A stretch of 64,000 nucleotides of DNA from Actinomadura spongiicola (GCF_003432485.1 NZ_QVNQ01000008.1:348006-412005), one strand, 5' to 3'; shown: positions 44,268 to 52,075, counted from the stretch's first letter. Notes: generated from the letters alone by a model not told the origin. Numbers and translations are program-made.

Positions 44268-44855
44268 ATGCCGACGGGAACCGGCCCGCCCGACAACGGC
44301 ACCGTGTCCGGACAGGTCGTCGACCATCTCCTCGGCCGGACGGCGCGCGGCGACGAGCGCGCGTTCGAGCGGCTGTACGACGCGGTCGCGGCGCCGGTGC
44401 ACGGCCTGGTGCGACGGGTCGTCCGCGATCCCGCGATCGCCGAGGAGGTGACGCAGGAGGTCATGCTGGAACTGTGGCGGTCCGCGGCCCGCCACGACCC
44501 CGACCGCGGCGGCGCGATGACCTGGATCATGACGATCGCGCACCGCCGGGCCGTCGACCGGGTGCGGCGCGAGCGGAGCTCGGGCGAACGGGAGGCGCGG
44601 GCCGCGCGGCGCGATCCCGTCGCCGCGCACGACCCGGTCGCCGACCGTGTCGAGGCCCGGCTGGACTACGAGCGGGTGCGGCGCTGCCTGCGGACGCTGA
44701 CGCCGCTGCAACACGAGACGGTGACGCTCGCGTACTACGGTGGGCACACCTACCGTGAGGTGGCCGAGCTGGTGGGGGCGCCGCCGAACACGGTGCGGAC
44801 CCGGATGCGCGACGGCATCATCCGGCTTCGCGACTGCCTGGGAGTCGAGGGATGA
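44268..44855 (+). CDS. ECF sigma factor, SigK-like
   Basis: 195 residues from ATG 44268, preceded by GGAGGGG. Region 2 (ERLYDAVAAPVHGLVRRVV, VTQEVMLELWR, MTWIMTIAHRRAVDRVR) and region 4 (LTPLQHETVTLAYYGGHTYR, APNTVRTRMRDGI-type recognition helix) are complete. Directs RNA polymerase to stress promoters. Stop overlaps the anti-sigma start (ATGA). Likely controls its own operon with DUF4331 and NicO. Confidence 0.93.
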   Translation: MPTGTGPPDNGTVSGQVVDHLLGRTARGDERAFERLYDAVAAPVHGLVRRVVRDPAIAEEVTQEVMLELWRSAARHDPDRGGAMTWIMTIAHRRAVDRVRRERSSGEREARAARRDPVAAHDPVADRVEARLDYERVRRCLRTLTPLQHETVTLAYYGGHTYREVAELVGAPPNTVRTRMRDGIIRLRDCLGVEG

Positions 44856-45589
44856 CGGACGATCTGCACACCCTCTCCGGCGCGTACGCCATGGACGCGA
44901 TCGGCGACACGGAGGAGCGGCGGCGGTTCGAGTCTCATCTCGCCCGGTGCGAGACGTGCGCGACCGAGGTCCACGAGTTCCGGGCGACGACGGCGCGGCT
45001 CGGCCTGGCGGCCGCGGAGCCTCCCCCGCCGGGGTTGCGCGACCGGGTGCTGGCCGACATCCGGCACGTCCGCCAGCTTCCCCCGGTCACCGCGCGGCCG
45101 TCGCCCGCGCCGGAACGTCCGAAGGGGCGTCCGCGACGGTGGCGCCGCGCCGCCACCGCGGCCCTGGTCGGGGCCGCGTGCCTGGTGACGGCCGTGTCCG
45201 TGACCCAGGCGATCCGGGAACGCCAGCGTGTGGACCGTGCCGAGGAGACGTCCCGCGCCGTGGCGTCCGTACTGTCCGCGCCCGACGCGCGGTCGGCGAC
45301 GGGCCTCGCCAGGGGCGGCGGAACCATCACGATCATCGCGTCCGGAGCGGCGGGCCGCGTCGTCGTCACCACGTCAGGGCTGCGGGCGCTGCCGTCCTCG
45401 AAGACCTACCAACTGTGGCTGGTCAACGACTCCGGCCCCCGCTCGGCGGGTCTGCTGCCCGCCGACCGGACACGGCCGGTCGTCGCGGGAACGTGGCGTC
45501 CCTCCGACCGGGTGGGCGTGACGATCGAACCGGCGGGCGGCTCCGTACGACCGACCACCACGCCCCTCGTCCTGCTCAACCCGACCTGA
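44852..45589 (+). CDS. RskA-like anti-sigma factor
   Basis: 245 residues. N-terminal zinc anti-sigma domain HLARCETC (HxxxCxxC, ~29-36), one TM helix (~98-118) and an extracytoplasmic RskA C-terminal domain ending with a YQLWLVNDSG...AGTW pattern. Holds the SigK-like factor at the membrane until regulated proteolysis. Translationally coupled to it. Confidence 0.92.
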   Translation: MTDDLHTLSGAYAMDAIGDTEERRRFESHLARCETCATEVHEFRATTARLGLAAAEPPPPGLRDRVLADIRHVRQLPPVTARPSPAPERPKGRPRRWRRAATAALVGAACLVTAVSVTQAIRERQRVDRAEETSRAVASVLSAPDARSATGLARGGGTITIIASGAAGRVVVTTSGLRALPSSKTYQLWLVNDSGPRSAGLLPADRTRPVVAGTWRPSDRVGVTIEPAGGSVRPTTTPLVLLNPT

Positions 45590-47417
45590 GCCACCGGTAG
45601 GTGAGCCCGTGGCCGAACGGGAAGAGCGGCCTCTTCCCGTCGCCCCGGTTGATCGGTTGCTGGTCGCCGTCGCGCATCCAGGTGACCGGGAGCCGACCGG
45701 TCGGGGCGGTCCGGCCGAACAGCACGTCGGCGACACCGCCGCCCTCGGTGCCCGGCAGCCACGCCGCGACCAGCGCGTCCCACCCGGGGAGCCGCTCGGC
45801 GATGTCCAGCGGACGTCCCGACACCAGCACCACGACCACCGGGACCCCCGCGTCGCGGAGCCGGTCGATGGTCCTGAGGTCGCCCGCGTCGAGGCCGAGG
45901 TCGCCGGTGCGGTCCCCGTGGTACTCGGCGTACGGGCGCTCCCCCACGACGGCGACCGCGGCGTCGTAGGACCCGTCGATCCCCGTGCCGTCCTTGCCAT
46001 AGGTGATGGACGCGGACGGGGCGACCTTTCGGATGCCGTCCAGGATCGTCGTGCCGGGCGTGATCGGCCCCGCCTTCCCCTGCCAGGTGATCGTCCAGCC
46101 GCCGGACTGCATGCCGATGTCGTTCGCGCTGTCCCCCGCCACGAAGATCTTGTCCTCGTCGTCCAGGGGAAGCACGCCGTCGTTCTTGAGCAACACCTGC
46201 GACGCCGCCACGGCACGCCGCGCCAGCTTCCGGTGCGCCGCACCGCCGACCGTCGTCAGATACGACCGGTCCGCCATCGGACGCTCGAACAGCCCCAACT
46301 GGAATTTCTTGGTCAGAATCCGACGGTTCGCGTCATCGATGCGGGCCATCGAGACTTCACCGGCCTTCACGGCGTCCCGCAGGTAGTCGATGAACCGGCG
46401 CCATTTCGCCGGCACCATCACCATGTCGATCCCGGCGTTGACCGCGGCGGAGACCTCGTCCTTGGTGAAGCCCGGCTGCCCGTCGATCTGGTCGATGCCG
46501 TTGTAGTCCGACACCACGAACCCCGTGAACCCGAGTTCGCGCTTCAGCACATCGCGGATCAGATACCGGTGCCGGTGCATCTTCAGCCCGTTCCACGAAC
46601 TATAGGAGATCATCACCGATCCCACTCCGCGTTTCACCGCGGCCCGGAACGGCGGCAGATGAACCGCCCTCAGCTCCTTCTCCGAGACCCTGGTGTCGCC
46701 CCGGTCGTCGCCCCCTTCGGTGCCGCCGTCCCCCAGGTAATGCTTCGCCGTCGCCAGGACGGACGCCGGACCGGCGTCCTGCATCCCGTCGATGACCGTG
46801 GTCATCATCGACGGCAGCTCGGGCACTTCACCGAACGACTCGTACGTCCGGCCCCACCGGTCATTGCGGACCACGCACACACACGGCGCGAAGTTCCAGT
46901 CCACCCCCGTCGCGGCCATCTCCTTCGCGGTCGCCGCCCCGATCTCGCGGACCAGCCTCGGGTCACGTGTCGCGCCGAGCCCGATATTGTGCGGGAAAAC
47001 AGTCGCCCCGACCACGGTGTTATGCCCGTGCACCGCGTCCACGCCGTACATGAGCGGAATCCCCAACGGCCCGGCGAGCGCGGCCCGCTGCAACCCGTCG
47101 TACATGTCCGCCCAACTCTTCGCCGTGTTAGGCGTGGGCGCCGACCCGCCGCTCGACAGCACCGACCCGATCCGGTACCGGGTGATCTCCTGCAGCGTGA
47201 TGTACCTGCGTTCGGGCTGCGTCATCTGCCCGAGTTTGTCGTCCAGGCTCATCCGGTCGAGCAGGTCGTCCACCCGATCCTCGACGGCCAACCGCGAATC
47301 CATGTAGGGCGCGGGCCCGGGCTCCACCCGCCCCCCGCACGTGACGAGCGCCAGGACGACGACCATGCCGCACCCGACCACCCGAGACCGTGTCGCCTTC
47401 CCGAAGAAACCGTGCAT
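45576..47417 (-). CDS. glycoside hydrolase family 3 lipoprotein (beta-glucosidase-like)
   Basis: 613 residues from ATG 47417. Lipoprotein signal with lipobox LVTC near residue 27, so anchored outside the membrane. GH3 domain 1 holds VGATVFPHNIGLGATRDPRL, ATAKHYLGDGGTEGG and the nucleophile Asp in GFVVSDYNGIDQ. Domain 2 carries VLLKNDGVLPL and the SYDAAVAVVGERPYAEYHGDR segment. Hydrolyses beta-glucosides or similar oligosaccharides. It converges on the anti-sigma gene (14-bp overlap) and lies just downstream of the tRNA array on the same strand. Confidence 0.92.
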   Translation of the reverse strand: MHGFFGKATRSRVVGCGMVVVLALVTCGGRVEPGPAPYMDSRLAVEDRVDDLLDRMSLDDKLGQMTQPERRYITLQEITRYRIGSVLSSGGSAPTPNTAKSWADMYDGLQRAALAGPLGIPLMYGVDAVHGHNTVVGATVFPHNIGLGATRDPRLVREIGAATAKEMAATGVDWNFAPCVCVVRNDRWGRTYESFGEVPELPSMMTTVIDGMQDAGPASVLATAKHYLGDGGTEGGDDRGDTRVSEKELRAVHLPPFRAAVKRGVGSVMISYSSWNGLKMHRHRYLIRDVLKRELGFTGFVVSDYNGIDQIDGQPGFTKDEVSAAVNAGIDMVMVPAKWRRFIDYLRDAVKAGEVSMARIDDANRRILTKKFQLGLFERPMADRSYLTTVGGAAHRKLARRAVAASQVLLKNDGVLPLDDEDKIFVAGDSANDIGMQSGGWTITWQGKAGPITPGTTILDGIRKVAPSASITYGKDGTGIDGSYDAAVAVVGERPYAEYHGDRTGDLGLDAGDLRTIDRLRDAGVPVVVVLVSGRPLDIAERLPGWDALVAAWLPGTEGGGVADVLFGRTAPTGRLPVTWMRDGDQQPINRGDGKRPLFPFGHGLTYRWLRSG

Positions 47418-47486
47418 ACAAGAGGGCATCTCCAGCGCGGCTCCAACACAACGCAATCCGGAACCAGCCACTCGGCAATATCTGAG

Positions 47487-47559
47487 GGCCTTCGATCGGG
47501 ATCGAACCGACACCTCCAGGACCACAACCTGGCGTGCAGACCACTACACCACGAAAGCC
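47487..47559 (-). tRNA. tRNA-His (GUG)
   Basis: Cloverleaf folds by eye: acceptor GCTTTCG/CGAAGGC, anticodon loop TTGTGGT (GUG), T-arm TCGGT/CCGAT-type, G-1 (from c47559) and discriminator C73, both His identity elements. No encoded CCA. Last of four tRNAs; only 1 nt separates it from tRNA-Arg. Confidence 0.9.
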
Positions 47560-47560
47560 G

Positions 47561-47633
47561 CATCTCCGGCAGGAATCGAACCTGCGACCTCCGGGTCCGC
47601 AACCCGGCGCGCTCTCCACTGCGCCACGGAGAC
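47561..47633 (-). tRNA. tRNA-Arg (GCG anticodon, unusual for bacteria)
   Basis: Acceptor GTCTCCG/CGGAGAT with a G1-U72 wobble, D-stem GCGC/GCGC, anticodon stem CCGGG/CCCGG around the loop TTGCGGA, giving anticodon GCG, and T-stem GCAGG/CCTGC. A20, C35 and G36 are Arg identity elements. Bacteria normally read CGN with an inosine-modified ACG tRNA, so a GCG species reading CGC/CGU is unexpected. Confidence 0.85.
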
Positions 47634-47644
47634 TTGATGATACG

Positions 47645-47717
47645 TACCGGGTGCAGGAATCGAACCTGCCTGCCGCGGCTTATGAAACCGCCGGACACAC
47701 CAGCGTCCTCACCCGGT
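47645..47717 (-). tRNA. tRNA-Met (CAU), atypical core
   Basis: Acceptor ACCGGGT/ACCCGGT, D-stem GGAC/GTCC, anticodon stem GCGGT/GCCGC with the loop TTCATAA (CAU), T-stem GCAGG/CCTGC, discriminator A. Elongator-like, as it lacks the initiator's unpaired 1-72 and three G-C pairs. Position 8 is G and 14 is G instead of U8 and A14, weakening the usual tertiary pair. It could also be a tRNA-Ile2 if lysidinylated. Confidence 0.8.
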
Positions 47718-47718
47718 G

Positions 47719-47803
47719 CGGAGGGTGCGAGATTCGAACTCGCGCAGGGATGACCCTGACGACGGCTTAGCAAGCCGCTGCCTTCCCACTCGGCCAACCC
47801 TCC
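47719..47803 (-). tRNA. tRNA-Ser (GCU)
   Basis: 85 nt with a long variable arm (CAGGG/CCCTG), acceptor GGAGGGT/ACCCTCC, anticodon loop TTGCTAA (GCU) and discriminator G. A standard class II tRNA. First of the array in the direction of transcription; 1 nt separates it from tRNA-Met. Confidence 0.92.
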
Positions 47804-47836
47804 GAAACAAAAAGCCGCCCAGAAGAACCGGGCGGC
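47804..47836 (-). terminator. Rho-independent terminator (minus strand)
   Basis: Stem GCCGCCC/GGGCGGC (47814-47820 with 47830-47836) and a 9-nt loop. Read leftward it is followed by TTTTTGTTT at 47813-47805. One of the few terminators here with a real U-run. It ends transcripts coming from the sigma-like gene and abuts tRNA-Ser directly, leaving no room for a separate tRNA promoter. The 136 bp from 47838 to 47973 carry no gene I can support. Confidence 0.75.
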
Positions 47837-47973
47837 CGACTTCAGAACGTGAACCTCACGTCCCACGTCCGAGCCCGGAATGACTGAACATTCGATGACT
47901 ACGCATGTTCCCTCCCGGTCTCGATCCCGACAACACCCATACTGCCAAGGCCATTCCCACCCCGGCAAACCAT

Positions 47974-48225
47974 TTACCGCCCGGCCGTCTCCAGAGCCGC
48001 GCTCAACGCCCGCAGCGCCTCGTAGACGCGAAGCTTGACCACGTCCACCGGCACCCCCAGCGACACGGCGGCCTCGTTGACCGACCGCTCCCTGAACACG
48101 GTCTCGGCGAGAATCTCCCGGTGCGCGGACGGCAGCGCCCGAAAGGCCCGAGCGACCACAACAGGCCGCATCCGCTCCCCCGTCACGCCGGGAGCGAACG
48201 AACCAATGCCCTTGCCCATTCCCAT
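47974..48225 (-). CDS. sigma-70 region 4-like small protein
   Basis: 83 residues from ATG 48225 (a GTG at 48261 is possible). Residues ~30-78 resemble sigma region 4 of ECF factors: FRALPSAHREILAETVFRER and a recognition helix EAAVSLGVPVDVVKLRVYEA. No region 2 is seen, so it is either a truncated sigma factor or a stand-alone DNA-binding protein. It is followed by a U-run terminator and lies next to the mobile-element end, so degradation is plausible. Confidence 0.6.
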   Translation of the reverse strand: MGMGKGIGSFAPGVTGERMRPVVVARAFRALPSAHREILAETVFRERSVNEAAVSLGVPVDVVKLRVYEALRALSAALETAGR

Positions 48226-48275
48226 TGCCACACCCCGAACCTCGCACCCCCCACCCCCCACAGCACCCCCCTTAT

Positions 48276-48490
48276 GCCCGCGTTAAGGAGCCCCTGAGCG
48301 AGCCTTATTCGCGCCTCGTCCGACACAGTCTCGGGAAGTCGCCCAAGGAGCCACTCACCTGCGAAAACGAGGAAGGGAAGCCAGAGGACCAGTCCGGCAC
48401 AGTCGATCTAGGTCGCGTTGATCCGACCCGCGTTGGCTCCCGAGATTGGCTCCCCTGGCTCCCTCCCTCTCAGCAGAGAGGAGGCCACCC
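48276..48490. repeat. left element repeat (attL-side)
   Basis: Shares with the right repeat identical runs GCCCGCGTTAAGGAG (48276-48290), CCTGAGCGAGCCTTAT (48293-48308), GAGCCACTCACCTGCG (about 48349) and CCGGCACAGTCGATCT (48394-48409). Ends with TTGGCTCCC-type repeats at 48433, 48446 and 48456. It directly precedes the first element gene, including its ribosome site. Confidence 0.75.
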
Positions 48491-48491
48491 C

Positions 48492-48713
48492 ATGGCACTC
48501 GAAATCACCAAAACCACGATGACCGCAACCCTCAACGACAAGGTCATCGCCACCGGAACCCGCACGCCCACCGGATGGCACGTCACCACATGGCCGACCC
48601 CACTCGACCGCAACGCCGCCATCACCGCCCTGTCACTCGCCGAACGGATCATCACCCACGGCGAGGACGACCCGTGCGTGATCGAGTGGCGGAGGGAACT
48701 GGCCCATGGCTGA
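48492..48713 (+). CDS. small element protein, unknown
   Basis: 73 residues, ATG 48492 after GAGAGGAGGCC. Begins MALEITKTTMTATLNDKVIA and looks like a small beta-alpha protein with a C-terminal helix (RNAAITALSLAERIITHGED). Common as the first gene of actinomycete elements in my recollection, but without known function. Overlaps the DUF2637 gene by 8 bp. A degraded copy of its start appears at 60348. Confidence 0.65.
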   Translation: MALEITKTTMTATLNDKVIATGTRTPTGWHVTTWPTPLDRNAAITALSLAERIITHGEDDPCVIEWRRELAHG

Positions 48714-49305
48714 CCGCCTCATCCGGATCACAACCGCGCTCGCCGTACTGGCGGTAGCCGCCGTGGCAGCCGTCATCTCCTACCGCCACGCCTACGAACT
48801 CGTCCACACCCACGGCGAGACCGGCCCGACCGCACGTCTCGTCCCGTTCACGGTGGACGGCCTCATCTGGGCCGCGTCCATGGTGATCCTAGACGCAAGC
48901 CGCCGGAAGCAACCCGCCCCCGCATTGGCCAAGTGGAGCCTCGCCGTCGGCATCGTGGCGACAGTAGGCGCCAACGTGGCGCACGGCGCGTCCCACGGCG
49001 TCATAGGCGCGATCGTCAGCGCATGGCCCGCACTCGCCCTCGTCGGCTCGTTCGAACTCCTCATGACACTCACCCGCGCGGCGGCACGCTCTAATGCCGC
49101 CCAAGACAAGCAACGCACCGAACCGGCACAACCCCACACCGATACGGAGCGAACACCGGAGCAAGCGGTGCTGGACGAGTACACAGCGAGCCTGAACGGT
49201 CCCGGACGCCCACTCTCACAGCGCTACCTTGCCGAGAAGCACGGCATAGACCGTCGTAAGGTCAAACAGATCATCACCACCGCGGAGCAATCCGCCCCAG
49301 CGTGA
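48706..49305 (+). CDS. DUF2637 membrane protein
   Basis: 199 residues. Four TM helices in residues ~5-125 (ALAVLAVAAVAAVISYRHAY, TVDGLIWAASMVIL, LAVGIVATVGANVAHG, AWPALALVGSFELLM) and a C-terminal cytoplasmic HTH-like tail (SQRYLAEKHGIDRRKVKQII). DUF2637 proteins are typical of AICEs and Streptomyces plasmids, probably helping intra-mycelial spread or transfer; the mechanism is unknown. Confidence 0.85.
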   Translation: MADRLIRITTALAVLAVAAVAAVISYRHAYELVHTHGETGPTARLVPFTVDGLIWAASMVILDASRRKQPAPALAKWSLAVGIVATVGANVAHGASHGVIGAIVSAWPALALVGSFELLMTLTRAAARSNAAQDKQRTEPAQPHTDTERTPEQAVLDEYTASLNGPGRPLSQRYLAEKHGIDRRKVKQIITTAEQSAPA

Positions 49306-49310
49306 ACCAC

Positions 49311-49352
49311 GAAGCCCCAGTCACGCCTCGTCCAGGCCGTGACTGGGGCTTC
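49311..49352. terminator. bidirectional hairpin terminator
   Basis: Perfect 15-bp stem (GAAGCCCCAGTCACG and complement) with a 12-nt loop between the convergent DUF2637 and XRE genes, starting 6 bp after the DUF2637 stop. Confidence 0.85.
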
Positions 49353-49363
49353 TGCATGCCCGG

Positions 49364-50095
49364 CTACGCCACCGACGACGCGCTAGACCAGACACGCTCA
49401 AAGCTCTCCAGGTAGGTACTCGCCATGTCGCCGTCCCCCGCCCTCCGCAAGTGCAGCACCGGCGCATGGGACGCGGCGATGCCGTAGGCATGCGGGTTGA
49501 TCAGTAGGTCTTGATCGGCGCGGTAGATCGAGTTGTAGAGGACGGTGTCATGCAGCCTGATCTCAACGCCGTCCACGTCCCGCAGCGCCTTGTAGTGAAC
49601 GAGAGCATTGCGGATCTTCGCCGCCATAGACTCCCCCACCCCTTCGTCACTGCCACGCTCAGCGACACACACGCCCTCCGGGTCCCCAAGCAAGATGCGC
49701 ACACGGACGCCATCCCGTGCCCTTTCGGCAAGCGTGCGCATGATGCCGGTGTCCTCGGCGAGGAAGAGTCCCGCATAGGCCAAAATGTCGATCTCCGTCC
49801 GCGCGCTTCGAAAGAGCTGTAACCACACGGGACGAGGTACGGCCCAACGGTGCCCGTAGGTCGCCAGGATCTCGATCACCGGCGTCTCTTCCTGGACGTG
49901 CACCACCGTGAGCTCTGGCCACAAATCCGCCTCGTCTCGTCCCACCAAAGACGCGACCCTCGTCCTGTGACGGGGATAGGGCACGCGCCCAGCCACCCAC
50001 CGCTGGACGGTCTTAGGGTCCACCCCCAACCGGGCGGCCACACCGGCTTCGGTCAGACGAGCGTCGGCAAGGGCACGCCGCAACAAGTCGTTCAC
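49364..50095 (-). CDS. XRE-type HTH regulator with DUF5919-like domain (copy 1)
   Basis: 243 residues from GTG 50095 (GGGAGG upstream). N-terminal HTH ~10-50 (VAARLGVDPKTVQRWVAGR) and a C-terminal ~150-residue domain (ILAYAGLFLAEDTGIMRTLA, GVRVRILLGDPEG, YNSIYRADQDLLINPHAYG) of the phospholipase-D-like DUF5919 type. Paralogue of the gene at 54694. Divergent from 50268 across a region with tandem AAGACGTCCC operators that it may bind. Confidence 0.85.
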   Translation of the reverse strand: MNDLLRRALADARLTEAGVAARLGVDPKTVQRWVAGRVPYPRHRTRVASLVGRDEADLWPELTVVHVQEETPVIEILATYGHRWAVPRPVWLQLFRSARTEIDILAYAGLFLAEDTGIMRTLAERARDGVRVRILLGDPEGVCVAERGSDEGVGESMAAKIRNALVHYKALRDVDGVEIRLHDTVLYNSIYRADQDLLINPHAYGIAASHAPVLHLRRAGDGDMASTYLESFERVWSSASSVA

Positions 50096-50145
50096 CGAAC
50101 CTCCCGCATTCGCAAGTACGAACGACGCACAAACGACGCTAACAG

Positions 50146-50165
50146 AAGACGTCCCAAGACGTCCC
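50146..50165. promoter_or_regulatory. tandem 10-bp operator repeats
   Basis: Two perfect adjacent copies of AAGACGTCCC in the divergent gap between XRE copy 1 and the 50268 gene. The same motif in reverse orientation (GGGACGTCTT) occurs before the integrase gene and in the right repeat. Just upstream are two AACGACGC repeats (near 50121-50139). Confidence 0.65.
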
Positions 50166-50267
50166 TAGATGCCGATAGAGAGGTCCCGACCCGGACGGAA
50201 GGCTCAAGGCACCGGCGAAGACCGCGCCCTTCGCCCAACGACCTGCACGCAAGACAAGGAGCACCCC

Positions 50268-50549
50268 ATGTCCAGCGAAGGGCCCGTCAAGGCCACGCCG
50301 ACCACCCACAAGCCCGACTCGGAGCGTTCGGCAGACGAGACGCTCGCCGCGTTGCGCCGGGACTTCACCGGTCACCGGATCTGGCGCGGCGTGAAGAGGG
50401 ACGGACGTCTTGGTGACTGGGTCGCGAGCCTGCACGACCCGTCCGCCGGAGTCGACCCCACGGTCATCAGGTCGAGCCCCGCCGAACTTCGCGAGGCGCT
50501 CGTCAACGAAGCCGCCCGCGCCGAAGTCGTGCGCGCCGGGACCTGGTAA
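50268..50549 (+). CDS. small element protein, unknown
   Basis: 93 residues from ATG 50268 (CAAGGAGC upstream). Basic/acidic mixed composition with a segment LAALRRDFTGHRIWRGVKRD and a C-terminal helix (ELREALVNEAARAEVVRAG). No TM segment. Coupled to the next gene (TAATG). Unknown function; possibly an accessory regulator. Confidence 0.65.
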   Translation: MSSEGPVKATPTTHKPDSERSADETLAALRRDFTGHRIWRGVKRDGRLGDWVASLHDPSAGVDPTVIRSSPAELREALVNEAARAEVVRAGTW

Positions 50550-50986
50550 TGGCGCGAAACTCGCAGCCGTCACCAGAGGGGACCGTCAAGGGGAGGACGG
50601 TCCCCAGAGGAGGGGCGGAGGTGGCGCGGTCGGTGCTTAATCCCCCGGATGCACCGCCCGCGCCGCCTCTGCCCACCTACAGCGGCCCATGGCGAGGACG
50701 CTGGCACCTCACCCGCCTCGCCTTCAGTGTCCGCCGCACCGGCTGGGCGGCCGAATTCCGTACCGGCGGGCACAGGCCCATGTTGCGCGTGTACTCATGG
50801 GACGCCCCAGCGATCGGCGAGAGCATCTCCGTGACGCTGGGCAACGGCGAGTGGTGGTACCAGTCCAGCACCGGCCTGTGGCTAACACCCTGCAAGCGAG
50901 TCACCCTCGCCACGTACAAGCTCAGCATCCTCCTCACACCCTGGGTCTCCGCGGCGTTCGACCCCCTCAGAGACGACCAGCCCTGA
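50549..50986 (+). CDS. element protein, unknown
   Basis: 145 residues. The first ~40 are Pro/Arg-rich and probably disordered. The rest is Trp/Tyr-rich with probable strands (GPWRGRWHLTRLAFSVRRTG, VTLGNGEWWYQSS). No recognised domain or signal peptide. Sits between coupled genes upstream of the GntR-like regulator. Confidence 0.6.
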   Translation: MARNSQPSPEGTVKGRTVPRGGAEVARSVLNPPDAPPAPPLPTYSGPWRGRWHLTRLAFSVRRTGWAAEFRTGGHRPMLRVYSWDAPAIGESISVTLGNGEWWYQSSTGLWLTPCKRVTLATYKLSILLTPWVSAAFDPLRDDQP

Positions 50987-50987
50987 C

Positions 50988-51443
50988 ATGGTCCGCCGCA
51001 CGGCATGGGGCGCCTACGCCCAAATCACCAGCGACCTACGCCAACGCCTCACAGACGGCACCTACGCCCCTGGCACCCGCCTACCGGGCGAGGCCGCCCT
51101 CTGCGCCGAGTTCGGCGTAGCCCGCAACACCGTGCGGCGGGCCCTGTCCACCCTCCAAGCCGAAGGACTCATCACCGTCCGCACCGGCGTAGGCCGCTTC
51201 GTCCACGACCCGACAGCCCAACCACGCACCCGTTCCGAACAAATCGCCGCGAACCTACGCCACCAAATCGAGACCGGACACTTCCAACCCGGCGACGCCC
51301 TACCCAGCGAGGCTCAACTTGCCCAACGCCACGGCGTATCCCGCTCCACAGCCCGAACAGCCCTCATCACCCTCGAAACCGCCGGCCTCGTCACCTGCGT
51401 CCACGGCAAAGGACGCTACGTCCGCCAAGACGTCCCCAGATGA
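50988..51443 (+). CDS. tandem-wHTH GntR protein without effector domain
   Basis: 151 residues made of two GntR winged-HTH domains: ~10-73 (AALCAEFGVARNTVRRALST) and ~84-147 (AQLAQRHGVSRSTARTALIT). There is no ligand-binding domain. Each unit carries the GTRLPGE/GDALPSE turn and the terminal GVGRFV/GKGRYV wing. AICEs normally encode a KorSA-type GntR repressor here, so this is probably a two-headed version of it. Starts 2 bp after the previous stop. Confidence 0.88.
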   Translation: MVRRTAWGAYAQITSDLRQRLTDGTYAPGTRLPGEAALCAEFGVARNTVRRALSTLQAEGLITVRTGVGRFVHDPTAQPRTRSEQIAANLRHQIETGHFQPGDALPSEAQLAQRHGVSRSTARTALITLETAGLVTCVHGKGRYVRQDVPR

Positions 51444-51492
51444 TCCACACACGCCCGTGGACGTCCTCACTCACCCTCGTAGCGTCAACACC

Positions 51493-52050
51493 ATGAAGAA
51501 CACCGCAGCATGGGCACGCGACCTCGCCCGCAAACACCTAGAAACCCCACTCCCCCGCCGCTGGGCCCACACCCAAGGCGTAGCCCGCCAAGCCCGCACC
51601 CTCGCCCCCATCCTCGGCGACCAAGCCGACCTCCTAGAAGCCGCCGCCTGGCTCCACGACATCGGCTACGCCCCCGACCTCATAGACACCGGCTTCCACC
51701 CCCTAGACGGCGCCCGCTACCTACGCGACACTCACCACGCCGACGACCACCTGTGCCGACTAATCGCACACCATTCCTGCGCCCTAATCGAGGCTCAAGA
51801 CCGCAAGCTCTTCGCAGATCTATCGAAAGAATTCGGCTACCGGCCCCCCAAATTGTACGACCGCCTGACATATTGCGACATGACAACCAGTCCAGAAGGT
51901 CACATTTTGTCAGTGCAAGAACGACTCACCGAGATAACAATGCGCTATGGCGAAGGCCATAAGGTAACGAACGCAATCAACCGAGCAGCGGATTTCTTGA
52001 TACAAGCAGTAGAGGAAACAACAAGGGACCTATCAGTAGTCAAGCGATAA
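51493..52050 (+). CDS. HD-domain phosphohydrolase
   Basis: 185 residues from ATG 51493. HD signature AAAWLHDIGY near residue 52 with an upstream His (RRWAHTQGVARQA) and a downstream HH (LIAHHSC). Such small HD proteins hydrolyse nucleotide-type phosphates. GC content drops from about 70 % to below 50 % inside the gene near 51.8 kb, entering the AT-rich cargo. Convergent with the HEPN gene. Confidence 0.82.
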   Translation: MKNTAAWARDLARKHLETPLPRRWAHTQGVARQARTLAPILGDQADLLEAAAWLHDIGYAPDLIDTGFHPLDGARYLRDTHHADDHLCRLIAHHSCALIEAQDRKLFADLSKEFGYRPPKLYDRLTYCDMTTSPEGHILSVQERLTEITMRYGEGHKVTNAINRAADFLIQAVEETTRDLSVVKR

Positions 52051-52075
52051 ATGCGTGAGCATATGTCATACCCTC

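Noticed and set aside
47418..47486. Fifth tRNA 3' of tRNA-His
   Set aside because: A GCCGAGTGGCTGG-like string recalls a D-arm, but no anticodon arm or matching acceptor can be folded.
45609..47753. Long + strand frame over the GH3 gene and tRNA array
   Set aside because: Shadow of the GH3 gene, continuing through tRNA genes with no recognisable domain.
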